Source of the DNA: Pseudoips prasinana
Taxonomy: Eukaryota > Arthropoda > Insecta > Lepidoptera > Nolidae
NCBI GenBank assembly: GCA_951640165.1
Contig: OX621252.1
Location: 9,952,501-10,016,500, forward strand
DNA: 64,000 nt
Direction of reading: 5' to 3'
The first letter of the stretch is position 1. Each line of letters opens with the position of its first letter. A model generated the notes under the pieces. The model saw only the letters and a list, made by a program, of their open reading frames with translations, was not told where the DNA came from and searched no databases. The translations under genes and the position numbers were made by a program. Shown here one piece after another: positions 63,794-64,000 of this stretch.

Positions 63794-64000
63794 GTCCCCG
63801 TTGTTGGAAAATTAAATAACTCCAATTTTGGCGAAATTGACTTTATCCTATTTTCAAAACACCTAAAACCTGCCGCATATTTGAGCCTTACAGGCGTTTT
63901 CGTATCTTATTCCGTTCCAAAGATATTGCCATTTTGGTCAGACAGGTCATGACAGATGGAATAATAAATATCTTCAGATGAACACATTTTTTTTAAAGGA
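63794..64000. other. No recognisable feature
   Basis: Unassigned sequence to the window end. It would include the right flank of LINE-A; no duplication of the left flank near 50186 is evident. Confidence 0.4.

Overview
The window looks like insect nuclear DNA, most probably from a moth or butterfly. It is AT-rich, has no operons or dense coding, and is packed with repeat types typical of Lepidoptera: tRNA-derived SINEs, RTE-like LINE 3' ends with ATG or ATGT microsatellite tails, short Helitrons ending in CTAG, TA-flanked mariner/Tc1 elements and fold-back MITEs. I found no complete host gene. The best host candidate is one possible small exon (33643-33763), and a few unrecognised reading frames are listed at low confidence. 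Taxon and repeat families were judged by eye, without database searches.

Layout. 1-19,000: LINE 3' ends, SINEs, Helitrons, a 3 x 125 bp tandem array, a TA-flanked MITE (3779-4224) and long AT-rich stretches with nothing recognisable. 19,025-20,342: a decayed mariner inserted into a SINE. 22,500-28,100: two SINEs whose heads resemble the 3' half of 5S rRNA, an element of about 1 kb with an 8-bp target duplication (24435-25433), and a GC-rich block of inverted repeats (26,520-26,950). 30,000-36,000: tRNA-derived SINEs, a perfect 39-bp hairpin, the candidate exon and an apparently intact Tc1-like transposon (34120-35711). 37,000-45,500: fold-back elements, two minisatellites and a small TA-MITE family. 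45,400-49,100: LINE fragments, one with a 403-bp tandem duplication.

50,186-63,793 is the most informative part, a nest of retroelements. A single-ORF LINE with an N-terminal C2H2 finger, a YLDD reverse transcriptase and a C-terminal CCHC/RPD endonuclease-like domain (called LINE-A here) was split by a BEL/Pao LTR retrotransposon (50650-60400). Its 5' LTR holds a 5'-truncated Jockey-like LINE. Its pol holds an intact mariner of 1287 bp. Its gag start is interrupted by a second copy of the first 447 bp of LINE-A, joined through a 15-bp inverted copy of the gag start. That junction suggests template switching rather than ordinary insertion. The LINE-A 3' end is also duplicated in tandem (63326-63793).

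Insertion order can be read from the boundaries: LINE-A first, then BEL, then the Jockey and mariner elements inside BEL. The open transposase frames in the cecropia-like mariner (339 aa) and the Tc1-like element (341 aa) suggest these are among the younger arrivals.
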